DNA of 64,000 nt, taken from NCBI GenBank assembly GCA_902622875.1, contig CACNRW010000001.1, forward strand, positions 62,001 through 126,000, given 5' to 3'. Every line of letters starts with the position of its first letter. The stretch's first letter is position 1. The translations under genes and the position numbers were made by a program. This document shows, piece by piece, positions 1 to 9,629 of this stretch. The notes under the pieces were generated by a model. It worked only from the letters and a program-made list of their open reading frames with translations, had not been told where the DNA came from and did not search any database. The stretch is from an uncultured SAR116 cluster alpha proteobacterium (lineage in GTDB: Bacteria; Pseudomonadota; Alphaproteobacteria; Puniceispirillales; Marisalimonadaceae).

Positions 1-942
1 GGTTGGATAATACTCGATAAGCAGAGTGGAATAACATCTCGTCAAGCAGTAACCAAAATTTCCAAAATATTGAATATAAAAAAAATTGGACATGGAGGCA
101 CGCTTGATCCAATGGCAACTGGAGTTTTACCTATAGCAGTTGGTGAAGCAACAAAATGTATTTCTTTTATTCAGAATAAAAGTAAAAAATATTCCTTTGT
201 TATTAAATGGGGTCAAAAAACAGATACAGATGACTCAGAAGGAAAAATTTTAGAAAATTCAAATGTAAGACCAACTAAAAATCAGATATTTAAAATAATA
301 AAGTCTTTTAGTGGTATAATATATCAAAAACCTCCTGTTTATTCAGCAATTAAAATAAATGGTGATCGTTCATATAATTTAGCTAGAAACAATATATTTG
401 TTGAACATCAACCAAGACAAGTAGAAATACATCAGTGCATATTAAAAAAAATCATTAATTCTGATTTAGCCGAATTTGAAGTTATCTGTGGTAAAGGAAC
501 ATATGTTAGGTCATTGGCTAGAGATATTGCTGAAAAACTTAATACAAAAGGACACTTAATATCGCTTAGAAGACACAGTGTAGGGGATTTTGGAGAAAAA
601 GATACGATTTTTATAGATTTTTTCAAAGAAATAATACATAGTCCATCAATTTTAAAAAAAATGTTACCAATTGAAGCTGCGCTAGACGACATCCCGGCGT
701 TAGCTTTAAATGAAATTGAGGCGAGGAAGTTAAAGCTAGGTCAAAAAATTCAATTTAATTCTTTAGAATTTAAAAATAAATTTCTTATTAAACACCCAAA
801 TTTTCAAGAATTCGAAAAAATCTGCGCTATTAGAAATAATAATCTTATAGCCCTTGTTAAAATTGAGACTGACTTAGTTAAGCCGAAGCGCATAATTAAT
901 ATAAAAATAGAAGGGAAATATGATGTCGATAGAAAAGAATAA
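1..942 (+). CDS. truB: tRNA pseudouridine(55) synthase TruB, 5' end cut off
   Basis: TruB isomerises U55 to pseudouridine in the T-loop of tRNAs. The reading frame is open from base 1, so the gene starts before the window; the ORF-track start at base 70 is an internal Met. The first visible residues, [17 protein letters not shown], match the family's N-terminal 'dKP.G.tS...v' segment, so only a few residues are missing. The catalytic Asp lies in [15 protein letters not shown] at about residue 36 of the visible part. A second family motif, [15 protein letters not shown], follows at about residue 165. The visible length of 313 aa is normal for the family. The 3' end overlaps the start of rpsO by about 20 bases, so the two are translationally linked in the truB-rpsO-pnp order. 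Confidence 0.95.
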   Translation, partial: GWIILDKQSGITSRQAVTKISKILNIKKIGHGGTLDPMATGVLPIAVGEATKCISFIQNKSKKYSFVIKWGQKTDTDDSEGKILENSNVRPTKNQIFKIIKSFSGIIYQKPPVYSAIKINGDRSYNLARNNIFVEHQPRQVEIHQCILKKIINSDLAEFEVICGKGTYVRSLARDIAEKLNTKGHLISLRRHSVGDFGEKDTIFIDFFKEIIHSPSILKKMLPIEAALDDIPALALNEIEARKLKLGQKIQFNSLEFKNKFLIKHPNFQEFEKICAIRNNNLIALVKIETDLVKPKRIINIKIEGKYDVDRKE

Positions 943-1192
943 AACAATTGAATTAATTAAAAACTTTGGAAATGGCGAAACTGATTCTGGTTCAGCTGAT
1001 GTTCAAGTAGCTATTTTGACTGAAAGAATTAAAAATCTAACTGAACACCTTAAAAATCATAAAAAGGATTTTGGTTCACGACGTGGACTATTAAGTATGG
1101 TCGGTCAAAGAAGAAATTTATTAAAATATATTAAAAATAAAAATCAAGATCGTTATCTAAATCTAATTAAAAAATTAGGTTTAAGAAGATAA
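923..1192 (+). CDS. rpsO: 30S ribosomal protein S15
   Basis: S15 binds 16S rRNA early in assembly of the small-subunit platform. The product (89 aa from this start) carries the expected [16 protein letters not shown]-type block as '[16 protein letters not shown]', then '[19 protein letters not shown]', both strongly conserved in S15. Two ATG codons are adjacent (920 and 923). I chose the second because the mature family start is MS-, and the purine-rich AAGGGA at 911-916 is better spaced from it. The gene overlaps the end of truB and is followed 75 bases later by pnp. In many bacteria rpsO and pnp are cotranscribed and S15 represses its own translation; no specific leader structure could be verified here. 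Confidence 0.95.
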   Translation: MSIEKNKTIELIKNFGNGETDSGSADVQVAILTERIKNLTEHLKNHKKDFGSRRGLLSMVGQRRNLLKYIKNKNQDRYLNLIKKLGLRR

Positions 1193-1267
1193 ATTCAAAA
1201 AACTATGTAGTTATGTTTCAGAACATTTAAAGTGTAAGAGTTAAAGAAGTAGGTAGAGGTTATTATT

Positions 1268-3379
1268 ATGTTTGAAGTTTATAGAAAAGAAGTCATGTGG
1301 GGTGGTAAATTATTAACATTCGAAACTGGAAAGATTGCCCGCCAAGCAGATGGAGCAGTTATTGTGACTTATGGCGGTACTACTGTATTATGTACAGCGG
1401 TTGGTGCTTCGAGTGCCAAGCCTGGAGTGGATTTTTTTCCTCTTACCGTTAATTACCAAGAAAAGACATTTGCTGCTGGTAGAATACCAGGTGGTTTTTT
1501 TAAAAGGGAAGGAAGACCTTCAGAAAAAGAAACATTAGTTTCAAGATTAATAGACAGACCAATTAGACCGTTATTTCATAAAAACTATAAAAATGAAACT
1601 CAAGTTATTGCTACAGTACTTTCTCACGATATGGAAAATGATCCCGATATAGTAGCCATCTTAGGCGCGTCTGCTGCTTTAACAATTTCAGGATTGCCAT
1701 TTATGGGACCGATAGGTGCCTGCCGAGTCGGTTGGGATGGAAATAATTATATTTTGAATCCGACAATAGATCAGATGAAAGATGCAGATCTAGACTTGGT
1801 TATTGCCGGTACCACAGATGGAGTTTTAATGGTTGAATCAGAAGCATCTGAGCTATCTGAAGAAATAATGTTAGGAGCAGTCGATTACGGTCACAACGAG
1901 ATCGAACATGTAATAAAAGCTATAATAGACTTAGCCGAAGTTGCAGCCAAAGAACCAAGGCCTTTACCAGACGAACCAAAAGAAAAAGAAGATTATTTAA
2001 AAACGATAAAATCATTCAAAAAAAAGTTTGAGAAAGCTTATAAAGAAATGGATAAATCAAATAGATCTAAAATTTTATCTGATATAAGGAACGATATACT
2101 TTCAAAGTTTGCTGAGTCTTCAAATTCAGCACTTATATTATCACTAACAAAAGATATGGAAGCAGATATTGTAAGAGGTAATATTTTAAAAACTAAAAAA
2201 AGAATTGATGGTAGAGATACTAAAACAGTTCGACCAATTATAGCTGAAGTTGGCACCTTACCAAGAGCCCATGGCTCAGCTTTATTTACTAGAGGAGAAA
2301 CTCAAACGCTAGTTGTAGCTACCTTAGGAACAGGTCAAGATGAGCAAATAATTGATGCTTTAGAGGGCGAATATAGGTCAAAATTTATGCTGCACTATAA
2401 TTTTCCCCCCTATTCAGTTGGTGAAGCAGGTAGAGTAGGAACTCCGGGCAGAAGAGAAGTAGGGCATGGAAAGCTAGCATGGCGAGCTGTTAACCCTTTG
2501 TTACCTTCAGTTAATGATTTTCCTTATACAGTAAGAATTGTTTCTGAAGTGACTGAATCAAATGGTTCATCTTCAATGGCTACTGTATGTGGTGCTTCAC
2601 TTGCTTTAATGGATGCTGGTGTTCCTATAAAAAAACCTGTTGCAGGGATTGCCATGGGTCTGATTAAAGAAAAAAAAGAATTTTCAGTTTTGTCAGATAT
2701 TTTAGGTGATGAAGATCATTTAGGCGATATGGATTTTAAAGTTGCTGGAACTGAAGATGGAATCACAAGTCTTCAAATGGACATAAAAATTACGTCTATA
2801 ACTAAAGAAATAATGGAAATTGCATTAGATCAAGCAAAAGAAGGTAGAATTCACATATTAAATGAAATGAGTAAAGCAATAGGATCTTCTAGAGAAGCTT
2901 TAGCAGATTCTGCTCCAAAAATTACCACTATGAAAGTTAAATTAGAAAAAATTCGTGATATTATAGGACCTGGCGGTAAAATGATTAGAGAAATATGTGA
3001 AACAACAGGAGCTAAGGTGGATATCGAAGATGATGGTACAATTAAGATTGCTGCGTCAGATACAGAATCTTCCGAAGCGGCTCAAAAAAGAATTAATGAT
3101 ATCGTTGCTGAAGCTGAACTAGGTGTTATATATACTGGAAAAGTAGTAAAAACTGTAGACTTCGGAGCCTTTGTCAATTTTCTTGGAACAAAAGATGGAT
3201 TAGTTCATATTTCTGAATTGCAAAATGCTCGAACTGAGAAAACTACTGATATTTGTAAAGAGGGCGACGAAGTAAAAGTAAAAGTCATAGGTTTTGATGA
3301 TAGGGGAAAAGTTAAATTATCTATGAAACGTGTTGACCAGGATACTGGTGAAGATATCGAAAACAAAAAAGAAGATTAA
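1268..3379 (+). CDS. pnp: Polyribonucleotide nucleotidyltransferase (PNPase)
   Basis: PNPase degrades RNA 3' to 5' by phosphorolysis and works in the RNA degradosome. At 703 aa it has the normal length. Two RNase PH-like domains are visible: the first at about residues 10-145 and the second, catalytic one, at about 320-545, with the acidic motif [12 protein letters not shown] near residue 480. A KH RNA-binding domain follows with [10 protein letters not shown] near residue 565. An S1 domain starts near residue 620 ([20 protein letters not shown]) and the protein ends shortly after it in an acidic/lysine tail. ATG 1268 is preceded by a GTAGAGGT stretch that can act as a ribosome-binding site. 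It is the third gene of the truB-rpsO-pnp group. Confidence 0.97.
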   Translation: MFEVYRKEVMWGGKLLTFETGKIARQADGAVIVTYGGTTVLCTAVGASSAKPGVDFFPLTVNYQEKTFAAGRIPGGFFKREGRPSEKETLVSRLIDRPIRPLFHKNYKNETQVIATVLSHDMENDPDIVAILGASAALTISGLPFMGPIGACRVGWDGNNYILNPTIDQMKDADLDLVIAGTTDGVLMVESEASELSEEIMLGAVDYGHNEIEHVIKAIIDLAEVAAKEPRPLPDEPKEKEDYLKTIKSFKKKFEKAYKEMDKSNRSKILSDIRNDILSKFAESSNSALILSLTKDMEADIVRGNILKTKKRIDGRDTKTVRPIIAEVGTLPRAHGSALFTRGETQTLVVATLGTGQDEQIIDALEGEYRSKFMLHYNFPPYSVGEAGRVGTPGRREVGHGKLAWRAVNPLLPSVNDFPYTVRIVSEVTESNGSSSMATVCGASLALMDAGVPIKKPVAGIAMGLIKEKKEFSVLSDILGDEDHLGDMDFKVAGTEDGITSLQMDIKITSITKEIMEIALDQAKEGRIHILNEMSKAIGSSREALADSAPKITTMKVKLEKIRDIIGPGGKMIREICETTGAKVDIEDDGTIKIAASDTESSEAAQKRINDIVAEAELGVIYTGKVVKTVDFGAFVNFLGTKDGLVHISELQNARTEKTTDICKEGDEVKVKVIGFDDRGKVKLSMKRVDQDTGEDIENKKED

Positions 3380-3402
3380 CTTAAATATTACAGGAGGATC
3401 TT

Positions 3403-4194
3403 ATGAATAGTATTGTTCCAAAAAGTGAGTGGATAAAAACTTGGATAGAGAATGGTATAGGATGGGTTCAATTAAATCATGAAAATAAGCTTAATCCTTT
3501 GTCAGCTGGTTTTATACTAGCTATAAAAGATGCAACTGAAAAATTTGATAATGATTTATCTGTAGGTTGCATAGTTTTGATTGGTTCTGAGAAAGCATTT
3601 GCAGCCGGTGCTGACTTAAAAGAGATGGTAAAACATAATTATGCATCAGTGTCTGAAACAAGATATATAGAAAATGGATGGCTTGATATTCCAAAAATTC
3701 AAACTCCGATAATTGCTGGTGTCAAAGGATATGCTCTCGGTGGAGGCTGCGAATTGGCTATGATGTGTGATTTTATAATCGCTTCGGATAACGCTAGGTT
3801 CGGTCAACCTGAAATAAATATTGGTGCTATACCTGGTGCAGGAGGAACACAAAGATTGACTAGATCAATTGGCAAATCAAAAGCAATGTTAGCAATTTTG
3901 ACTGGAGACATGATGTCTGCTGATGAAGCAGAAAAATCAGGATTAGTAGCAAAAGTGATTGGTAACGACGAATTTGACATTTCTTTAAAAAATATAGCTC
4001 AAAAAATTGCCAATCAATCCAAACCTTTAGCCAAACTAGCAAAACAAGCTGTTAATGTTGCATATGAAACAACTCTTGAAGAGGGCATTCGTTCTGAAAG
4101 AGCCTTATTTTACTCAACTTTTGCACTTGAAGATCATGTCGAAGGTATGGAAGCTTTTTCAGAAAAAAGAAAACCCATCTGGAATAATAAATAG
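3403..4194 (+). CDS. Enoyl-CoA hydratase
   Basis: This crotonase-family enzyme adds water to trans-2-enoyl-CoA in beta-oxidation. The two catalytic glutamates are in their usual contexts: GYALGGGCELAMMCDF at about residues 107-122, and FGQPEINIGAIPGAGGTQRL at about 133-152. The oxyanion-hole segment 'AFAAGADLKEM' lies near residue 68. The length of 263 aa is typical of mono-functional short-chain enoyl-CoA hydratases (FadB1x/PaaF/EchA type), but the exact substrate cannot be read from the sequence. A strong ribosome-binding site, AGGAGGA, precedes ATG 3403. It lies 23 bases after pnp and meets fabI tail to tail with only 6 bases between, so no terminator fits there. Confidence 0.9.
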   Translation: MNSIVPKSEWIKTWIENGIGWVQLNHENKLNPLSAGFILAIKDATEKFDNDLSVGCIVLIGSEKAFAAGADLKEMVKHNYASVSETRYIENGWLDIPKIQTPIIAGVKGYALGGGCELAMMCDFIIASDNARFGQPEINIGAIPGAGGTQRLTRSIGKSKAMLAILTGDMMSADEAEKSGLVAKVIGNDEFDISLKNIAQKIANQSKPLAKLAKQAVNVAYETTLEEGIRSERALFYSTFALEDHVEGMEAFSEKRKPIWNNK

Positions 4195-4200
4195 TTTAAA

Positions 4201-5004
4201 TTACTCTAGATCATTTGATTTGGGAATAGCAACACTATGTAATCCGCCATCTACATGGTGAATATTACCTGTTACACCAGATGATAAATCAGATATTAGG
4301 TATAATGCGGAATTACCAACTTCTTTTAATTCTGGGTTAAATTTTAGTGGTGCCACACTCTCTGAGTACCTATATACATGGCGAGCACCAGAAATAGCTG
4401 CACCGGCAAGCGTTTTTACTGGTCCTGCTGATAACCCATTAACTCTAATATTATTTTTACCTAGATCCATCGCTAAATATTTGATTGAAGCTTCTAATGC
4501 TGACTTTGCCACCCCCATAACATTGTAGTTAGGAGTAGTTCTTTCAGCTCCAAGATAAGATAAAGTTAACAAACTCCCACCTTTAGAATACATAAGGGGA
4601 AAAGCTGATTTAGCAGTTCTTGTAAAACTAAATGCTGAAATATCAAGTGAATTTAGAAAGTTTTTTCTACTACAATTAACATACTTCCCCTTTAACTCTT
4701 CTTTATCTGAATATGCGAGGGCGTGCACAACAAAATCAATTTCATCCCAAGTTTCTAAAATTTTATAAAACATATTTTCTATAGAGCTTGTCTCATTAAT
4801 ATCTTTGGATACATCACATTCATAAAATTTGCTTGCTTTTATAGAATCCATTAAAGGAATTAATCTTTTTTTAAATCCGTTATTTTGATAGGAAAAAGCT
4901 AATTCTGCACCATTATCAGCGAAGGTTTTAGCAATACCCCAAGCTATTGAACGTTCATTAGCAACTCCCATTATTAGACCTTTTTTACCCTTCAATATAG
5001 ACAT
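4201..5004 (-). CDS. fabI: Enoyl-[acyl-carrier-protein] reductase (NADH), FabI
   Basis: FabI reduces trans-2-enoyl-ACP with NADH, the last step of each fatty-acid elongation cycle. The protein (267 aa) is an SDR with a modified N-terminal nucleotide motif, GKKGLIMGVANERSIAWGIA, which is specific to the FabI family. The catalytic Tyr-x6-Lys is present as YNVMGVAKSALEAS near residue 155, with the second family Tyr in TLSYLGAERTTP just before. The C-terminal half carries AGPVKTLAGAAISG, the substrate-binding loop. It is the last gene of a minus-strand fabA-fabB-fabI group, 11 bases after fabB. Confidence 0.95.
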   Translation of the reverse strand: MSILKGKKGLIMGVANERSIAWGIAKTFADNGAELAFSYQNNGFKKRLIPLMDSIKASKFYECDVSKDINETSSIENMFYKILETWDEIDFVVHALAYSDKEELKGKYVNCSRKNFLNSLDISAFSFTRTAKSAFPLMYSKGGSLLTLSYLGAERTTPNYNVMGVAKSALEASIKYLAMDLGKNNIRVNGLSAGPVKTLAGAAISGARHVYRYSESVAPLKFNPELKEVGNSALYLISDLSSGVTGNIHHVDGGLHSVAIPKSNDLE

Positions 5005-5015
5005 AATATACTTTC

Positions 5016-6245
5016 TTAATTAAATTTAGATAAAGCAATACACGCATTTGTTCCTCCAAATCCAAAAGAATTTGAAAGTGCTAAATTAATATTTATATTT
5101 TGGATGGTTTTTCTAGGTATGTCGATAGAGCCTATTTCTGGGTCATGATTACTAATATTAGCAGACCCAGAAATAAAATTATTATTCATCATTAGTAATG
5201 TATAGATAGCCTCCTGTACACCTGTGGCTCCTAAAGAGTGACCTGTTAGGGACTTAGTGCTTGTAAGTTTTGGAAGATAGCCTCTATCTTTAAAGACCTC
5301 TCTTACAGCATGAAGTTCTTGCATATCTCCGACAGGGGTACTTGTTCCATGAGCATTTATATAATCTACTTTTTGATTAGTTTTTGTTAATGCTTGCTGC
5401 ATACATCTAACTGCACCTTCTCCGCTTGGTGCAACCATATCATGCCCATCAGAATTTGCACAATGGCCAACTATTTCACCATAAACCTTTGCACCTCTTG
5501 CTTTTGCATGCCCAAGTTCTTCTAAAACAAGCATTCCTCCACCTCCTGCGATTACAAATCCGTCTCTATCCAAATCGTAAGGTCTTGAAGCTAACTCAGG
5601 GGTTTCATTATACTTGCTAGACATTGCACCCATTGCATCAAATAGTACAGAAAGTGTCCAGTCAAGTTCTTCGCCACCTCCTGCAAAAATTATATTTTGA
5701 TTTCCGTACTTAATTTGATCTGCTCCAATACCAATACAATGTGCCGACGTAGAACAAGCAGAAGTAATTGAAAAATTTACACCCTTAATTTTAAAAAAAG
5801 TAGCAATACAGGCTGATACAGACGAACTCATACATCGTGGAACCATAAAAGGACCTACTCTTTTAGGACCTTTTTCTCTTGCAATATCGAATGACTGTAG
5901 CAAGTTTACTGTACTGGGTCCACCAGACCCAGCAATGAGGCCTGTGTTTGGGTTAGAAACTTCTTCAGGAGTTAACCCAGAATCTTTAATAGCTTGTTCC
6001 ATAGAAAGGACAGAATATGCAGCTCCTGCACCCATAAACCTAAGTTGTTTTTTATCAATATGATCTTCTAAATTGAGTTTTACTTCACCATGAATTTGAC
6101 TTCGAAAACCCATTTCTTTGTATGTGTCAGCTTGAACAATGCCTGATTTTTGATTTATTAAAGAATTTTTAACTTCTTCTACGTTATTACCAATAGAGCT
6201 AACTATACCCATACCAGTTATAACAACTCTTTTTTCATTACTCAT
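5016..6245 (-). CDS. fabB: Beta-ketoacyl-[acyl-carrier-protein] synthase I, FabB
   Basis: This condensing enzyme elongates acyl-ACP and, together with FabA, is needed for unsaturated fatty acids. The Cys-His-His triad is visible: Cys in [16 protein letters not shown] (about residue 162), His in [16 protein letters not shown] (about 298) and His in [17 protein letters not shown] (about 333). The C-terminal [12 protein letters not shown] block is typical of the family. Its position directly behind fabA and its 409-aa length favour FabB over FabF. ATG 6245 is separated by 27 bases from fabA. Confidence 0.94.
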   Translation of the reverse strand: MSNEKRVVITGMGIVSSIGNNVEEVKNSLINQKSGIVQADTYKEMGFRSQIHGEVKLNLEDHIDKKQLRFMGAGAAYSVLSMEQAIKDSGLTPEEVSNPNTGLIAGSGGPSTVNLLQSFDIAREKGPKRVGPFMVPRCMSSSVSACIATFFKIKGVNFSITSACSTSAHCIGIGADQIKYGNQNIIFAGGGEELDWTLSVLFDAMGAMSSKYNETPELASRPYDLDRDGFVIAGGGGMLVLEELGHAKARGAKVYGEIVGHCANSDGHDMVAPSGEGAVRCMQQALTKTNQKVDYINAHGTSTPVGDMQELHAVREVFKDRGYLPKLTSTKSLTGHSLGATGVQEAIYTLLMMNNNFISGSANISNHDPEIGSIDIPRKTIQNININLALSNSFGFGGTNACIALSKFN

Positions 6246-6272
6246 GTTTAATCCTATTTATGTAAGAATTAA

Positions 6273-6779
6273 TTAATCTTGAAAAAGCCCAACTCTTATG
6301 TCAGATGCTTCAAAAACGGTCTTATTGTCACAAACCACTCGTCCATCAGCTATGCCTAAAATTAGCTTTCTCATTATAATTCTTTTAAAATCAAGAAAAT
6401 ATTCTACTTTTTTGGCAATCGGTAATATTTGTCCAGTAAATTTTACTTCTCCTACAGATATAGCTCTACCTTTACCTCTGCCGCCCATATTTCCTAATGA
6501 AAAACCTAAAAGTTGCCATAGTGCGTCCATTCCCAGGCATCCTGGCATTACAGGATCGTTTTCAAAATGACAAGGAAAGAACCATTTATCTGGAGTGATT
6601 TTAAATTGTGCATGAGCTGTACCTTTGTCATAGTTTCCACCGGTCTCTTTAATATTTGTGATTTCATCAAACATAAGCATAGGTGGTAACGGGAGTTTAG
6701 GAAAATCAACACCTGCTAGTCGTCCTTTTGCACAATCTATTAATTCCTGATAATTGAATGAGTTTTTAAATAAAGTCAC
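6273..6779 (-). CDS. fabA: 3-hydroxydecanoyl-[ACP] dehydratase/isomerase FabA
   Basis: FabA dehydrates 3-hydroxyacyl-ACP and isomerises trans-2- to cis-3-decenoyl-ACP, the branch point for anaerobic unsaturated fatty-acid synthesis. The hot-dog fold motif with the catalytic His is FFPCHFENDPVMPGCLGMDA (about residues 67-86), with the active-site Asp in 'LGMDALWQL'. Length 168 aa is normal. The start is GTG at 6779 (an overlapping ATG is followed at once by a stop), preceded on the minus strand by AAAGGT. It is the first gene of the fabA-fabB-fabI run, so the group should give membrane lipids with cis-double bonds without oxygen. Confidence 0.94.
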   Translation of the reverse strand: MTLFKNSFNYQELIDCAKGRLAGVDFPKLPLPPMLMFDEITNIKETGGNYDKGTAHAQFKITPDKWFFPCHFENDPVMPGCLGMDALWQLLGFSLGNMGGRGKGRAISVGEVKFTGQILPIAKKVEYFLDFKRIIMRKLILGIADGRVVCDNKTVFEASDIRVGLFQD

Positions 6780-6852
6780 ATTAAAATACCTTTAACAATT
6801 CGTAATCAAATCTTACATCATTCTTAAAATAGAATAAATGAAATAATTATAG

Positions 6853-7401
6853 TTAATTATTTACAGAGCCCCAGATTGTATTCTTCTCAACCCACCCAAC
6901 AAATTTTTTATTTTTAAAAACTTCAATATTACACCATTGCAAATTACATTTTTTTATTTTAATTAATAAATCTGGAAGTAATTTAGCTAGATTTTTACTC
7001 GAAACTGAAGGTCTTCTTTTCAACGAAGTATTTGTAATAAGTAATCCAGTTCTGAATGAGGACAATAATTGTGTATGTATCCAACCAGATAAGTTGTTTT
7101 TGGTATTTACTTTTCTCCAATTATTAAACTCAGCAATTATTTCAACAGGGTGTCCTTTTTGATTAACTTCAAACTTTATTGGGAATTCCTTTCCAGGTCC
7201 AGTTCTCATAAATGTTAATGAGTTCTTCAACGAGACTACCCTGGGAATTGTTAAACCGCTTCCATTTATAGAATATTTTATTTCAGAATGTGTCTGTTTT
7301 GCATAAAATATTAAATTAATTGCAAAAACAAATATAATAAAAAGTTGAAATTTGTAATTTTTAGTAAATATAAAAAATTTTAAGCTTATAATATAGAGCA
7401 T
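6853..7401 (-). CDS. Exported SH3-like domain protein (COG3807 type)
   Basis: A hydrophobic N-terminal stretch, roughly residues 15-32 (FQLFIIFVFAINLIFYA), looks like a signal peptide or anchor. Two SH3-like repeats follow: the first around 'TFMRTGPGKEFPIKFEV...GWIHTQLL', the second around 'LKRRPSVSSKNLAKLLPDLL...GWVEKNTIWG'. The layout, with RTGPG and GW.....LL motifs, is that of the alphaproteobacterial SH3-like proteins whose role is unknown but probably in the cell envelope. The ORF track starts at GTG 7410; I prefer ATG 7401, though neither has a clear ribosome-binding site. It overlaps the 3' end of the MoeB/ThiF-like gene by 16 bases and is probably cotranscribed with it. Confidence 0.75.
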   Translation of the reverse strand: MLYIISLKFFIFTKNYKFQLFIIFVFAINLIFYAKQTHSEIKYSINGSGLTIPRVVSLKNSLTFMRTGPGKEFPIKFEVNQKGHPVEIIAEFNNWRKVNTKNNLSGWIHTQLLSSFRTGLLITNTSLKRRPSVSSKNLAKLLPDLLIKIKKCNLQWCNIEVFKNKKFVGWVEKNTIWGSVNN

Positions 7402-8138
7402 ACTGGGCACTTTTTATTTTTAGTTAGTTTTATTTTATCTAAACTTTGAGCTAATCCATCATATAAAAATAAATACCCTGCCCTTGAATTACAATTTTTT
7501 AAAGCTATTTCCTTTATTCCTTCATTTACCTGCATGCTACCAATTAAACCTGTTATTGGTCCAATTATTCCTGCTTGCCTACAATTTGTAATAGGAGCTA
7601 ATTCTTTGGTCTTTGGAAAAACACATTCATAGCAGGGATAATCTTTATTTAATCCACTCTTCCAAATCGCCAACTGCCCTTCCATTTGAACGGCAGAGCC
7701 TGATATTAAAGTTTTTTTACTTAAATGCGATAAAAGATTAATTGTATATTTTGTCTCTTGATTGTCAGAACAATCGAAAATCAAGTCAAAACCACTAATA
7801 TCAGAAGATTTATCAAACTTTTTTTTATTTGGTTTTATAGTAATGTTGGGATTAATTTTTAAGCATTCTTGTACAAGGTTTTCAGCTTTGTTAAAACCAA
7901 TCCTGTTGTTTTTATGAGCAATTTGTCTATTAAGATTAGTAAGATCAATAGTATCATCATCGCAAATTTCTATATGTCCAAAACCTGCTGCAGAAGCATA
8001 TAGCGCAACAGGACAACCTAAACCTCCAGCACCAATAATTAAACACTTTGAAAACAGTAACTTTTCTTGACCCTCTTCATCAAAGTTTGGAATAATTACT
8101 TGTCTTGCATATCTATTTAAATCATCATCATTAAGCAT
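7386..8138 (-). CDS. moeB: MoeB/ThiF-family sulfur-carrier adenylyltransferase
   Basis: Proteins of this E1-like family adenylate the C-terminal Gly of MoaD or ThiS for molybdopterin or thiamine synthesis. The ATP-binding GAGGLGCPVALYASAAGF starts near residue 37. The conserved 'TNLNRQIAHK' block with the catalytic Arg follows. The zinc-binding pairs are CYEC (about residue 171) and CPVC at the extreme C-terminus. 'ITNCRQAGIIGP' contains the family's conserved Cys. At 250 aa it lacks the rhodanese domain of longer MoeB-like proteins. Whether the partner is MoaD or ThiS cannot be decided, as neither gene is in the window. It overlaps the end of coaBC by 8 bases, so it lies in the ubiE-ubiB-coaBC direction of transcription. 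Confidence 0.85.
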   Translation of the reverse strand: MLNDDDLNRYARQVIIPNFDEEGQEKLLFSKCLIIGAGGLGCPVALYASAAGFGHIEICDDDTIDLTNLNRQIAHKNNRIGFNKAENLVQECLKINPNITIKPNKKKFDKSSDISGFDLIFDCSDNQETKYTINLLSHLSKKTLISGSAVQMEGQLAIWKSGLNKDYPCYECVFPKTKELAPITNCRQAGIIGPITGLIGSMQVNEGIKEIALKNCNSRAGYLFLYDGLAQSLDKIKLTKNKKCPVCSIL

Positions 8139-9570
8139 ACGTATCTCTATTATTAGTGGTATTAAAAATTTTGTTGATTTTATCAGCTAGATTAGAGGCT
8201 ACCGATTTTTTGCTTTGTTGACACCATTCCTCACAATTATGCTTATCAATGAGAAAAACTTTATTAAAATCTTTTCCAAAAACCTTATTTTCACCTACTT
8301 CATTGGCTACTATTAGATCAATTTTTTTTGAAACTAATTTTATCTTTGCATTTTTTATAACGTTATTAGTTTCAGCAGAAAATCCTATAACCATATTAGG
8401 TCTTAAATTGCTTTTTGCAACAGTTGCTAGAATATCCGGGTTTTTTACTGTCTTAAAATATAATTCTTGATCAGTTTTTTTTATTTTGTTTTTTTGATCA
8501 AGCTTATTTTGTGTAAATGTTTCTGGAATTAATTTCCAATCAGCTATCGCGGCACTACATATTAATATATCAGCGGGTAGTTGAGATATTGTTTTTTCAA
8601 ACATTTCTTGAGCAGTCTTTACTCTTATTATATTTGCACATTTTGGAAATGGAATATTAACCGGACCAGTAATTAAAGTCACTTTTGCTCCTCTTTTAGA
8701 CAATTCAGAAGCAATTGCAAAACCTTGTTTACCCGATGATCTGTTGCTAATAAATCGAACGGGATCAATATCTTCTATTGTTGGACCTGCTGTAATTATA
8801 ATAGATACATCTTTAAACTGGTTAGTTGTTGTTTTTCTTTTAATCATGTTTGAAATTACTTGGTTAAAAATTATTTTAGGGTCCGGAAATCTACCTGTTC
8901 CACTTTCTCCACAAGCCATATCTCCAACATCAGGTTCAATAAATTCAACACCTCTCTCTATAAGTTTTTTATAATTTTCTTGTGTTGCTAAGTTACTCCA
9001 CATAATAGGGTTCATTGATGGTGCTAAAATTATTTGAGAAAATGATGCAAGTAAAATTGTACTCGCAAGATCATCAGCGATCCCATTAGCAAGTTTTGCC
9101 ATTATGTTTGCTGTAGCAGGAGCAACTAAAATAAAATCTGGTTTCCTTGCAAGCATAATGTGGTTCATTTTGGTTTCATCCTCGACAGAAAATAAATCAG
9201 TATAACATTTTTTTTCATTTAAGCTTGTTACAAGTAAAGGAGTAATAAATTTTTGAGCAGATTTAGTTATTACAACATCAAGATTAATGTTTGTTTTTTT
9301 TATTAATCTAATTATTTCAAGAGATTTATATGATGCTATTCCTCCGCATATAATTAAAAGTATATTAAAATTATCTAAATATTTGTTTGGAAAAAAATCT
9401 TCGGTATTTATGTTGAGTTGTGAGCTTAGCGATAGTATGGCATTTAGTTTGTTTTTGGGAATTTTATTAAGCTTTCTCCAGTTTGAAACTGCAGAAGACT
9501 TTATTTCAAGTTTTTCAGCTACAAATCCTGTTCCACCAAGTAGTGAAATGAGTTCTGAGATGTTATTCAT
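8131..9570 (-). CDS. coaBC: CoaBC (phosphopantothenoylcysteine synthetase/decarboxylase) with N-terminal helix-turn-helix-like domain
   Basis: CoaBC ligates cysteine to 4'-phosphopantothenate and decarboxylates the product on the way to coenzyme A. The flavin-dependent CoaC part spans about residues 68-240: GGIASYKSLEIIR, the catalytic His in KMNHIMLARKPD, PATANIMAKLANGIADDL, APSMNPIMW and the Cys in DMACGESGTGRFPDP. The CoaB part follows with TAGPTIEDIDPVRFISNRSS near residue 262. Before these, residues 1-60 form an extra segment (LLGGTGFVAEKLEIKSSAVS, then 'NWRKLNKIPKNKL') that reads like a small Cro/YdaS-type helix-turn-helix. The ORF track starts at TTG 9585; ATG 9570 is preceded by GGGAA at good spacing and gives 479 aa. 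The frame through both parts is open without a break. Confidence 0.9.
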   Translation of the reverse strand: MNNISELISLLGGTGFVAEKLEIKSSAVSNWRKLNKIPKNKLNAILSLSSQLNINTEDFFPNKYLDNFNILLIICGGIASYKSLEIIRLIKKTNINLDVVITKSAQKFITPLLVTSLNEKKCYTDLFSVEDETKMNHIMLARKPDFILVAPATANIMAKLANGIADDLASTILLASFSQIILAPSMNPIMWSNLATQENYKKLIERGVEFIEPDVGDMACGESGTGRFPDPKIIFNQVISNMIKRKTTTNQFKDVSIIITAGPTIEDIDPVRFISNRSSGKQGFAIASELSKRGAKVTLITGPVNIPFPKCANIIRVKTAQEMFEKTISQLPADILICSAAIADWKLIPETFTQNKLDQKNKIKKTDQELYFKTVKNPDILATVAKSNLRPNMVIGFSAETNNVIKNAKIKLVSKKIDLIVANEVGENKVFGKDFNKVFLIDKHNCEEWCQQSKKSVASNLADKINKIFNTTNNRDTYA

Positions 9571-9629
9571 TAGATTAATTCCCAAAATAATTCATACATT
9601 ATATCACATAAATTGAATTTATAATGAAA

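Noticed and set aside
1193-1267. AACTATGTAGTT as a terminator between rpsO and pnp
   Set aside because: Five-base stem with a two-base loop and no T-run; read-through into pnp is more likely.
4201-4261. Alternative reading of the ech 3' region (ORF 4055-4261) as a gene
   Set aside because: Frame shadow of the enoyl-CoA hydratase and fabI ends; no start signal and no protein features.
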